Positions 14,534 to 22,415 of a stretch of DNA of 22,415 nt are shown here, in pieces. Location of the stretch: assembly GCA_023229645.1 (NCBI GenBank), contig JALNYU010000035.1:1-22415 (forward strand), written 5' to 3'. Source of the stretch: Nevskia sp. (GTDB taxonomy: Bacteria > Pseudomonadota > Gammaproteobacteria > Nevskiales > Nevskiaceae). Under the pieces are notes generated by a model. That model was not told the DNA's origin, searched no databases, and saw only the letters and a list, made by a program, of their open reading frames with translations. Position numbers and translations under genes: made by a program. How positions within the stretch are numbered: the stretch's first letter is position 1; every line of letters starts with the position of its first letter.

Positions 14534-16375
14534 ATGTCCTCTGCTGAAAATCCTGTTTCTATTACGTTCCGTGATCTTGCCTTATCCGAGCCAGTTTTGG
14601 CCGGGCTTGAGGCCGTCGGTTACGAGTCGCCCTCGCCAATTCAGGCCGCGACGATCCCGCACTTACTCGAAGGCCGCGATGTTTTAGGCCAAGCGCAGAC
14701 CGGCACCGGCAAAACCGCCGCGTTCGCGCTGCCGATTCTTTCCCGTATCGACATCGCCAACCGCCAGCCGCAGGCGTTGGTACTGGCGCCGACACGCGAA
14801 CTGGCGATCCAGGTCGCCGAAGCGTTCCAGAAATACGCCGCGCATATGCCCGGCTTCCATGTGCTGCCGATTTACGGCGGCCAGAGCTATACGCCGCAGC
14901 TGTCGGCGCTGAAGCGCGGCGTGCACATCATCGTCGGCACGCCGGGTCGCGTGCTCGACCACATGAAGCGCAACACCTTGGATTTGAGCAATCTGAAGTG
15001 TTTGGTGCTCGACGAAGCCGACGAAATGCTGCGTATGGGCTTCATCGACGACGTTGAATTCGTGCTGAAAGAAACGCCGCCGGGCCGCCAAGTCGCACTG
15101 TTTTCGGCGACGATGCCGTCACAGATTCGGCGCATCGCGCAAACCTATCTGCGCACGCCGGCCGAAGTTACGATCAAGAGCAAAACCAGCACCGCGACCA
15201 ACATCCGCCAGCGGTATTGGCTGGTGTCGGGCGTGCATAAGCTCGACGCGCTGACCCGCATCCTCGAAGCCGAAACCTTCGACGGCATGATCATTTTTGC
15301 CCGCACCAAAGCTGCGACGCAGGAACTGGCTGAGAAGCTCGAAGCTCGCGGTTACGCCGCCGCTGCGTTGAACGGCGACATGGAGCAGCGCGCCCGTGAA
15401 CACACCGTGGCCAAGCTGAAAGACGGCCGGCTCGATATCGTCGTCGCGACCGACATCGCCGCCCGCGGGCTTGATGTCGAACGCATCAGCCACGTCGTTA
15501 ATTTCGACATCCCGACCGATAGCGAATCCTACGTCCACCGCATCGGCCGCACTGGCCGCGCGGGCCGCAGCGGCGAGGCGATTCTGTTCATCGCGCCGCG
15601 CGAACGGCACATGCTGAAAGTGATTGAGCGCGCCACCCGGCAGCCGATCACGCCGATGGAATTACCGACGGTCGACGCCGTCAACAATCACCGTATCGCG
15701 CGCTTCAAACAGAAGATCGTCGATGCCTTGGCCGGCGGCGGCTTGGAGCTGTTCCGCTCGATCATCGAAGACTACGAACGCGAGCACAACGTGCCGGCGA
15801 TCGAAATTGCCGCCGCGCTGGCGAAATTGGCGCAGGGCGACGCACAGTTGTTGATCGAAGACGCGCCAGCAGCGCCTGCCCGAGCCCGCGGTTACACGGT
15901 CGAAAGCGGTAATAGCGCGCCGCCGTCATCGTCGCGCCCGCCGCGGCCGCAGCGCAGCGAGCGCTGGCAGTCGGACGACGCGGCATTTGAGCGCCCGCGC
16001 CCGGAAGCTCGCGAACGGCCGCGCCCGCGCCCGGAAGGTGACGACGCGCCGCGCCCGAAAAAGCGCGAAGAAGCGGTGCCGATGGAAACGTTCCGTGTCG
16101 AAGTGGGGCACGTGCACAACGTTAAGCCGGGCAATATCGTCGGCGCGATCACCAACGAAGCCGGTGTAGATTCCAGCTACATCGGGCGAATCGACATTCG
16201 TGAAGACCACAGTTTTGTCGACCTGCCCACCGGCATGCCGAAAGAAGTGTTCCGCGATTTGCAGAAAGTTTGGGTCGTCGGCCGCCAACTGCGCCTGACG
16301 CGCCCCGGTGCCGCCGAGAAAACGCCGTACGAAGCGCCCGCTCACGGCAAAGGCAAACGCCCGCCACAGGGCTGA
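14534..16375 (+). CDS. deaD: DEAD-box ATP-dependent RNA helicase CsdA/DeaD
   Basis: The 613-residue enzyme unwinds RNA and in relatives helps ribosome assembly and mRNA decay, especially in the cold. Motifs appear in order: Q motif near SPSPIQAATIP (33-42), Walker A AQTGTGKT (54-61), PTREL (86-90), DEAD (160-163), SAT (191-193), VATDIAARGLD and HRIGRTGRAGR. The C-terminal RNA-binding domain of CsdA/DbpA type covers about residues 518-600 (FRVEVGHVHNVKPGNIVGAI). A Pro/Arg/Glu-rich linker of some 60 residues precedes it. ATG 14534 is chosen because an in-frame start 29 codons upstream gives an atypical N-terminus, although no clear ribosome-binding site is seen. The upstream leader may be structured. 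Confidence 0.95.
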   Translation: MSSAENPVSITFRDLALSEPVLAGLEAVGYESPSPIQAATIPHLLEGRDVLGQAQTGTGKTAAFALPILSRIDIANRQPQALVLAPTRELAIQVAEAFQKYAAHMPGFHVLPIYGGQSYTPQLSALKRGVHIIVGTPGRVLDHMKRNTLDLSNLKCLVLDEADEMLRMGFIDDVEFVLKETPPGRQVALFSATMPSQIRRIAQTYLRTPAEVTIKSKTSTATNIRQRYWLVSGVHKLDALTRILEAETFDGMIIFARTKAATQELAEKLEARGYAAAALNGDMEQRAREHTVAKLKDGRLDIVVATDIAARGLDVERISHVVNFDIPTDSESYVHRIGRTGRAGRSGEAILFIAPRERHMLKVIERATRQPITPMELPTVDAVNNHRIARFKQKIVDALAGGGLELFRSIIEDYEREHNVPAIEIAAALAKLAQGDAQLLIEDAPAAPARARGYTVESGNSAPPSSSRPPRPQRSERWQSDDAAFERPRPEARERPRPRPEGDDAPRPKKREEAVPMETFRVEVGHVHNVKPGNIVGAITNEAGVDSSYIGRIDIREDHSFVDLPTGMPKEVFRDLQKVWVVGRQLRLTRPGAAEKTPYEAPAHGKGKRPPQG

Positions 16376-16396
16376 GCGGCCCGGCGTCGAAAAGTC

Positions 16397-16434
16397 GCTC
16401 AGCGGGGGCTGCCTTCAATCAGCCGCCGCTGAGC
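16397..16434. terminator. Strong hairpin between convergent genes
   Basis: GCTCAGCGG (16397-16405) pairs with CCGCTGAGC (16426-16434). The inner GGCTG (16407-16411) pairs with CAGCC (16420-16424) around an 8-nt loop, making a stem of about 14 bp with single-base interruptions. It sits 21 nt past the helicase stop and just past the end of the minus-strand gene. No T run follows, so it may act with Rho or as an RNA-stabilising end. Confidence 0.6.
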
Positions 16435-16455
16435 AATCCGGCCAGTTCGTCGGGT

Positions 16456-17142
16456 TCAGTGTAAATGCGCTTGCGCCATGCGTTCCAGGCCATCGCGGTA
16501 ATAATCAAAACGCAGCGCCAGTTGCGTGAATACCGGGCGCAGGCCATAGACATCAGCCAAGTCGTGCTTCGCTGCCGACGCAAAATGGCACCGGCTCATG
16601 TTGCAGTAGTAATCCAATTTCAACGGCCGATTGCGGTAACGGTGCCGGTGTTCGATCCACGGCGCGCAAATTCCGGCTAAGAACAGCGCGTAATTGCCGA
16701 TGTGCGAAAGCACCAGAAAGCGCCGTTGATGCCCGGCTTCGGCGGCGTTCTGAGCCAGATCGACCAGATATTCAAAATCTAATTCCTCGCCGCTTTGCAC
16801 ACGGTGCAGGCGCTCGGTGCTGACAAACAACGCCAAAATATTCGCCAGATAGTGAATCGTCCGGCGTTCGCCGGGCTCGCGCCGTGCGCTCAGCGAATGG
16901 CGCAGCAGCACGTTAAATAAGAGTTTCGGCGAAATATCGAGCCAGGCGTTGCTACTATCGAGCATCGCGTCGAAGACGTAGCGGCTTTCCAGCACTGATT
17001 CCAACGTGCTGGGTTGTTCGATCACGCGCCGCGCCGCTTCTTCGGCGTCGACGCCGGGTACCGGGAAGTGCTCGAACAAAAAAAGCAGATCTTTTTGTGC
17101 GAACGTCGGTGGATCGAGACGAGCAAAGTCAGGCGACTGCAT
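16456..17142 (-). CDS. Uncharacterised 228-residue protein
   Basis: I do not recognise a family. The start ATG 17142 is preceded by GGGAG with a 6-nt spacer; a GTG directly before it is less well placed. The protein is mixed alpha-helical, soluble, and rich in Arg, Leu and aromatic residues. Notable parts are KDLLFLFEHFPVPGVDAEEA near the start, RTIHYLANILALFVSTERLH in the middle, and a C-terminal part with CNMSRCHFASAAKHDLADVYG. The last contains Cys and His residues that could bind metal, but no known motif is complete. It converges on the helicase gene, with a hairpin between them, and is transcribed apart from the ABC exporter. Confidence 0.7.
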   Translation of the reverse strand: MQSPDFARLDPPTFAQKDLLFLFEHFPVPGVDAEEAARRVIEQPSTLESVLESRYVFDAMLDSSNAWLDISPKLLFNVLLRHSLSARREPGERRTIHYLANILALFVSTERLHRVQSGEELDFEYLVDLAQNAAEAGHQRRFLVLSHIGNYALFLAGICAPWIEHRHRYRNRPLKLDYYCNMSRCHFASAAKHDLADVYGLRPVFTQLALRFDYYRDGLERMAQAHLH

Positions 17143-17504
17143 CACGTTCTCCCGTTTAGGTGTCGTCCTTACGACAATGCAAATCCCGCGCCCAAAGTTG
17201 GGAAATTTCTTGTTAGCACAAGGGCTTGGCGGCTGCTAACGGCTGCGCCGGGCTTATTCATGGTCACAGCGCCGAGGCTTTTGTTGCAGACGGTCTTGTA
17301 AGGGCGACCGGCGGCACCAGCTTTAGCAAGATCTATCGCTACAGCGTTGCGGCGGGTTTTCGGCGCCATTGCCTACGGCGCACAGGCGAAGCCCATCGGC
17401 AGTTACGGCCAGCATCCGCGGTGCAGGCCTTTTTCGATTTTTATTTACGCGCCCAGCACGACGCTGTTATCGCCAAACCGCACGCGGTTTCTTATCGAGT
17501 TTGT
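17143..17504. other. Divergent intergenic region upstream of the ABC exporter
   Basis: This holds the upstream signals of the minus-strand unknown gene and the plus-strand ABC exporter. No gene is supported. A plus-strand frame runs through it into the exporter without a stop, but its sequence does not resemble the family's N-terminus. The final 100 bases are more AT-rich (for example TTTTCGATTTTTATTTACG near 17431-17449), which suits a promoter, yet I could not fix clear -35 and -10 boxes. Confidence 0.4.
17475..17490. repeat. Short hairpin just before the ABC exporter start
   Basis: AAACCG (17475-17480) and CGGTTT (17485-17490) flank CACG, ending 14 nt before ATG 17505. It could be an operator half-site pair or an RNA stem near the ribosome-binding region, where only a weak CGAG is present. 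Confidence 0.35.
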
Positions 17505-19307
<1,803 letters not shown>

Positions 19308-19349
19308 ACCGCAGGGCACGGCTAGGCACTGCCGACGAAATGGCGCGTC

Positions 19350-19378
19350 TTTACGTTAATAACGCGCGGCATTACTAT
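19350..19378 (+). promoter_or_regulatory. Promoter and likely HigA operator of the higBA module
   Basis: TTTACG (19350-19355) and TACTAT (19373-19378) are separated by 17 nt and each match consensus in four positions. The palindrome CGTTA-A-TAACG (19354-19364) overlaps the -35 box, a natural place for HigA autorepression. The -10 box ends only 5 nt before the HigB ATG, so the transcript would have no or almost no leader. Confidence 0.5.
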
Positions 19379-19383
19379 GCACG

Positions 19384-19662
19384 ATGATCAGGACGTTCCG
19401 GAATGCCGATACCGAAGCGTTGGCAAACGGCAAGCGTGTGCGCCGTTATGTCAATATTGAGGCTGTCGCCCGGCGCAAACTTCGGCAATTACAGATCGCG
19501 GCCCGGTTGGAAGATTTACGTGTTCCGCCCGGCAATCATTTAGAAGCGCTGCACGCTGACCGCGCGGGCCAATACAGCATTCGCATCAACGGTCAGTGGC
19601 GCCTTTGCTTCCGGTGGACGGATGGCGGCGCGGAAGATGTGGAGATTGTGGACTACCATTAG
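19384..19662 (+). CDS. higB: HigB toxin (RelE-like mRNA interferase)
   Basis: The 92-residue protein belongs to the HigB branch of the RelE/ParE fold, ribosome-dependent endonucleases that cut mRNA when the antitoxin is lost. It reads MIRTFRNADTEALANGKRVR at the start, then LEDLRVPPGNHLEAL and GQYSIRINGQWRLCFRW, ending VEIVDYH, all near-consensus for the family. Length is standard and it appears functional. The antitoxin gene follows after 12 nt, the toxin-first order typical of higBA. ATG 19384 is supported by the strong N-terminal match, although no ribosome-binding site precedes it, in line with a leaderless message. Confidence 0.95.
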   Translation: MIRTFRNADTEALANGKRVRRYVNIEAVARRKLRQLQIAARLEDLRVPPGNHLEALHADRAGQYSIRINGQWRLCFRWTDGGAEDVEIVDYH

Positions 19663-19674
19663 AGAGCCGTAGCG

Positions 19675-19974
19675 ATGACCCAACTCGATCCAGTTACGCC
19701 CGGAGAATTACTCGCCGAGGAATTTCTGAAGCCGATGGGCCTCAGCCAATACCGTGTCGCGAAAGAGATTGGCGTGCCGGCGCAGCGCATCGGTGACATC
19801 GTTGCCGGCAAGCGCGCCATCACCGCCGATACCGATCTACGCCTGTGCCGGTACCTCGGCTTGTCGAACGGATATTGGCTGCGAGCGCAGGCGGCCTACG
19901 ATACCGAAGTGACCGAACGCAAATTGGCGCCTGAACTCGCGCGCATCACCCCGTGGTCTTGGGGAAGGCGCTAG
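19675..19974 (+). CDS. higA: HigA antitoxin (XRE-type helix-turn-helix)
   Basis: HigA binds HigB and represses the shared promoter. The 99-residue protein has an XRE-family DNA-binding domain at about residues 20-60 (LSQYRVAKEIGVPAQRIGDI) followed by ITADTDLRLCRYLGLSNGYWL, the usual HigA/VapI pattern. The first line TPGELLAEEFLKPMGLS is also conserved. The gene starts 12 nt after the toxin stop, so the two form an operon, and its most likely target is the CGTTAATAACG palindrome upstream of higB. It looks intact. Confidence 0.94.
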   Translation: MTQLDPVTPGELLAEEFLKPMGLSQYRVAKEIGVPAQRIGDIVAGKRAITADTDLRLCRYLGLSNGYWLRAQAAYDTEVTERKLAPELARITPWSWGRR

Positions 19975-20101
19975 GCTCAGCCTGTGCAGCATTCTCTGCC
20001 CGCGATCATCTGGGCTTTCGCTTCTCCCCGAGCTGTGTAGTTGTCAGTACGCCAGCAGATGCTCAGGCTGAGGGGCGCTACCGCGAAGTGTCGGCATTTT
20101 T

Positions 20102-20126
20102 GAGTGCCGAGTTGGGCACTCAACTC
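20102..20126. terminator. Overlapping alternative hairpins at the end of the exporter operon
   Basis: GAGTGCC (20102-20108) can pair with GGCACTC (20115-20121), or GAGTTG (20109-20114) with CAACTC (20121-20126). The two stems exclude each other. They lie at the permease stop codon. No T run follows on the minus strand, so a termination role is uncertain. Confidence 0.35.
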
Positions 20127-20893
20127 CGCAACCGATACCCGGTTTTGAAAATCCAGCGGATAATGCTCAGGCAGATCAATAAAAAGACCGCGGTCATGCC
20201 CAGGCTCAGGCCGAGGCTGACATCGGCTTGGCCGTAGAAGCTCCAGCGGAAGCCGCTGATGAGATAAACCACGGGATTGAACAGCGCGATTTTTTGCCAG
20301 ATCGGCGGCAACATATCGATGGAATAGAAGCTGCCGCCGAGGAAGGTTAGCGGCGTCATGATCATCAGCGGCACGATTTGCAGTTTCTCGAAACCATCGG
20401 CCCAGATGCCGATGATGAAACCAAACAGGCTGAACGTGACGGCGGTCAGCATCAAGAAGCCGAGCATCGCCAGCGGATGGGCGATGCTGTACGGCACGAA
20501 CAACCGGGCGGTGATTAGAATCAGCGTGCCGAGCAGGATCGACTTGCTGGCAGCGGCGCCAACGTAGCCGAGGATCACTTCGCCGTACGAAACCGGCGCC
20601 GATAATAGTTCGTAAATCGTGCCGGTGAACTTCGGCATGTAGATGCCGAACGAGGCATTAGAGATACTCTCATTCAGCAGTGCCAGCATCACCAAACCGG
20701 GAATGATGAACGCGCCGTAGCTGATGCCGTTGATCGCGCCCATGCGCGAGCCGATGGCGGCGCCGAAGACGACGAAGTACAGCGAAGTGGAGAGTACCGG
20801 CGAGGCGATGCTCTGCATCAGCGTGCGAAACGTGCGCGCCATTTCAAAGCGGTAGATCGCGCGAACGGCGTAAAAATTCATCGTAGTGCTCAT
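20120..20893 (-). CDS. yadH: ABC-2 type exporter permease, YadH-like
   Basis: The 257-residue inner-membrane protein has six hydrophobic segments and the ABC-2 motif near the C-terminus (LTFLGGSFYSIDMLPPIWQK and NPVVYLISGFRWSF). E. coli YadH is almost the same length and likewise ends in LRS. Its substrate is unknown. The start ATG overlaps the ATPase stop by 4 nt (ATGA), showing translational coupling. It acts as the membrane half of the complex with the ATPase encoded just upstream. Confidence 0.92.
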   Translation of the reverse strand: MSTTMNFYAVRAIYRFEMARTFRTLMQSIASPVLSTSLYFVVFGAAIGSRMGAINGISYGAFIIPGLVMLALLNESISNASFGIYMPKFTGTIYELLSAPVSYGEVILGYVGAAASKSILLGTLILITARLFVPYSIAHPLAMLGFLMLTAVTFSLFGFIIGIWADGFEKLQIVPLMIMTPLTFLGGSFYSIDMLPPIWQKIALFNPVVYLISGFRWSFYGQADVSLGLSLGMTAVFLLICLSIIRWIFKTGYRLRS

Positions 20894-21816
20894 GATTGGG
20901 CGTGGACCAAGCCGACGAAAATATCTTCTAGCGAGCTTTCGCTGGAGCGGAGTTGTTTGAAGTCGATACCGTGGGCGTCGAGCCGGCGCAGCAGCGCGGC
21001 GATGCCGGTGTCGTCGCTTTGGGCGTCGAAGGTGTAGGTCAGCGCGTTGCCGTCGGCAGAGAGATCCAGCGGTTCGGTCGCAAGTTCGGTCGGGATCTGC
21101 GCCAGCGGTGTTTTCAGCTGCAGCGTGAGCTGCTTCTTGCCAAGCTTCGCCATCAAAACGGTCTTGTCTTCGACCAGAATCAGTTCACCTTTGCGGATGA
21201 CGCCGATGCGGTCGGCCATCTCTTCGGCTTCTTCGATGTAGTGCGTAGTTAGGATGATGGTGACGCCGCGGTCGCGCAGGCCGCGCACCATCGCCCACAT
21301 GTCACGCCGCAATTCGACATCAACGCCGGCCGTCGGCTCGTCGAGAAACAGGATCTGCGGCTCGTGCGACAAGGCCTTGGCGATCATCACCCGTCGCTTC
21401 ATGCCGCCGGAGAGCGTGATGATTTTGGCGTCGCGCTTGTCCCACAACGAAAGCTGGCGCAGCAAGGTTTCGAGCAGCGCCGGATTCGGCGCCTTGCCGA
21501 ACAGGCCGCGGCTGAAGCTGACGGTGGCCCAGACGGTCTCAAAGGCGTCGGTCGCCAGCTCCTGCGGCACTAGGCCGATTTTGGCACGGGCGGTGCGGTA
21601 ATCGACGGCGATGTCGTGACCGTCTGCCAACACCGTGCCGGCGCTGGCGCGGACCAAGCCGCAGATCACGCCGATCAGCGTCGTTTTCCCGGCGCCGTTG
21701 GGGCCGAGCAGTGCGAAGATCTCGCCGCGACGGATGTCGAGATTGATGTTTTTCAGCGCCGTATGCCCGGAGGCATACGTTTTAGTCAGGTTTTGCACCG
21801 CGATGATGGTTGGCAC
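20890..21816 (-). CDS. yadG: ABC exporter ATPase, YadG-like
   Basis: The 308-residue subunit powers the permease above. Walker A GPNGAGKTT is at residues 38-46, the Q-loop in GLVPQELA, the signature LSGGMKRR at 135-142, Walker B LFLDEP at 156-161 and the H-loop in THYIEEAEEM. The text EPTAGVDVELRRDMW and the total length match E. coli YadG closely. A C-terminal regulatory extension of about 80 residues follows the ATPase core. It is the first gene of a two-gene operon. Tandem hairpins lie about 120 nt upstream. Confidence 0.93.
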   Translation of the reverse strand: MPTIIAVQNLTKTYASGHTALKNINLDIRRGEIFALLGPNGAGKTTLIGVICGLVRASAGTVLADGHDIAVDYRTARAKIGLVPQELATDAFETVWATVSFSRGLFGKAPNPALLETLLRQLSLWDKRDAKIITLSGGMKRRVMIAKALSHEPQILFLDEPTAGVDVELRRDMWAMVRGLRDRGVTIILTTHYIEEAEEMADRIGVIRKGELILVEDKTVLMAKLGKKQLTLQLKTPLAQIPTELATEPLDLSADGNALTYTFDAQSDDTGIAALLRRLDAHGIDFKQLRSSESSLEDIFVGLVHAQS

Positions 21817-21933
21817 GCAGACGATTCCACGGGTGGCGATACAGCAATTGTAGGGCTTATACGGTTACCGGCTTAAGTTTGGCCGCGAACCCGTCAGAAA
21901 ATATCGCCACCGACCCACGCTGGGCCTTCGGCT

Positions 21934-21984
21934 TGCATGAGCCGCGTGCGGCTCATGCAGTGCCGACGGCGCATTGGCGCCGTC
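21934..21984. repeat. Two tandem perfect hairpins
   Basis: TGCATGAGCCGC (21934-21945) and GCGGCTCATGCA (21948-21959) are perfect 12-bp arms around GT. Five bases later GACGGCGC (21965-21972) and GCGCCGTC (21977-21984) form an 8-bp stem with loop ATTG. Neither is followed by a T run on either strand. They could be a REP-type element or a processing/stabilising structure. Confidence 0.6.
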
Positions 21985-22101
21985 ATCAATCGCATGGCGG
22001 TGGGCGTCAAAAAGACAAGTGCTCTGAGCGCTACATAGAGCAGTCATAGGGTCATCGATACGTTAGTCCGCAATGGAATTGCGTAATGCGCAAAACATTA
22101 C

Positions 22102-22228
22102 ATTATTGATTCGGCCACAAAATAGTTGAACGAGGTGCTACGCGGCAATTTGAGATCGCACTTTTTCGAGACGGCGTGAGTGGCCGAATTAATAATAAAA
22201 TTAAATTGCTTTGTTATTGATCCGGCCA
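22102..22228. repeat. Three copies of a TTATTGATYCGGCCA motif
   Basis: Copy 1 (plus, 22102-22118) is ATTATTGATTCGGCCAC. Copy 2 (minus, 22180-22196) reads ATTATTAATTCGGCCAC, one mismatch. Copy 3 (plus, 22214-22228) is TTATTGATCCGGCCA. Copies 1 and 2 form an inverted repeat with 61 nt between them; copies 1 and 3 are direct. This could be the ends of a small mobile element or a set of regulator sites. Confidence 0.5.
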
Positions 22229-22293
22229 TTTCTCGCTTTCTCGGAAGTGCGGCTTCCGGTTTGGCATTGCACTGTCTTTATTCAAGTACTTAC

Positions 22294-22415
22294 TCATAAG
22301 TCAGTAATATAGGCGACACTTGGATGCATGAAGAACGAGCGAACCAAGTCTGGACGAGAGGCGATGTTGGCCAGTTGAGCATGGACACGGTCGGCCAACT
22401 TTTCGCCCGCTCGCA
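22294..22415 (-). CDS. C-terminal end of an unidentified protein (partial)
   Basis: A minus-strand frame enters from the right edge and stops at TGA 22294-22296, giving 39 codons. It contains KLADRVHAQLANIASRPDLV and ends FMHPSVAYITDL. The helical, balanced composition is more protein-like than the other two frames. The family cannot be named. Confidence 0.35.
   Translation of the reverse strand, partial: RAGEKLADRVHAQLANIASRPDLVRSFFMHPSVAYITDL

Larger units (their letters stand above)
21817..22293. other. Gene-poor stretch upstream of the exporter operon
   Basis: No supported gene. The left half is GC-rich and holds two tandem hairpins; from about 22050 the sequence becomes AT-rich and carries three copies of a short motif. 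Minus- and plus-strand frames here are short and unlike proteins. The exporter promoter should lie between 21817 and about 21930 but I could not place it. Confidence 0.5.

Noticed and set aside
19320..19990. higBA as another integron cassette
   Set aside because: No core site or attC hairpin is seen on either side.

Overview
This is a moderately GC-rich chromosomal stretch that looks like a gammaproteobacterium. The evidence is TtcA, a CsdA/DeaD-type helicase with an RNA-binding tail, a YadG/YadH-type exporter pair, a DUF2059 protein and a REP-associated transposase of the kind common in that class. I cannot name a genus. Nothing suggests a plasmid or phage backbone; the accessory pieces are scattered among ordinary genes.

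Layout. 1-1240: the end of an unidentified gene, then a REP-associated tyrosine transposase between REP-like inverted motifs. 1238-5417: a small membrane protein (+), a bidirectional hairpin, a POT peptide transporter overlapping ttcA (both -), and an exported DUF2059 protein (+). 5451-9864: a minus-strand block that is the most interesting part. It holds a ferritin-like (VioB/RebD-type) protein with a tail of five CX5C units, an MNIO (DUF692, BufB/HvfB-type) enzyme and a BufC/HvfC-type partner, joined by 1-nt and 4-nt overlaps. A 64-codon small ORF with a strong ribosome-binding site lies upstream. The ferritin-like reading frame is interrupted by two apparent single-base deletions. 10038-13241: a large secreted BNR/sortilin-like beta-propeller protein (-). 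13343-13913: what appears to be a single integron gene cassette, with an attC site, inserted in the divergent promoter region between the propeller gene and a GNAT acetyltransferase. 14534-16375: DEAD-box helicase. 16456-17142: unrecognised protein (-). 17505-19307: MsbA-like ABC exporter. 19384-19974: HigB/HigA toxin-antitoxin module. 20120-21816: YadG/YadH-like ABC exporter (-). 21817-22415: gene-poor, AT-richer end with tandem hairpins, a three-copy motif and the last codons of another minus-strand gene.

How the parts may work together. MNIO enzymes with their partner proteins modify cysteines in peptide precursors. Here no short bufferin-type precursor is evident. The gene translationally coupled to the MNIO enzyme instead encodes a large ferritin-like protein with a Cys-rich tail, so the likely substrate is that tail. 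This is inference from gene order and motif spacing. The frameshifts mean the locus is either mis-sequenced or decaying in this strain. The cassette call rests on direct sequence evidence: joining its two ends recreates a consensus core site. All other genes are individually recognisable housekeeping or accessory functions.
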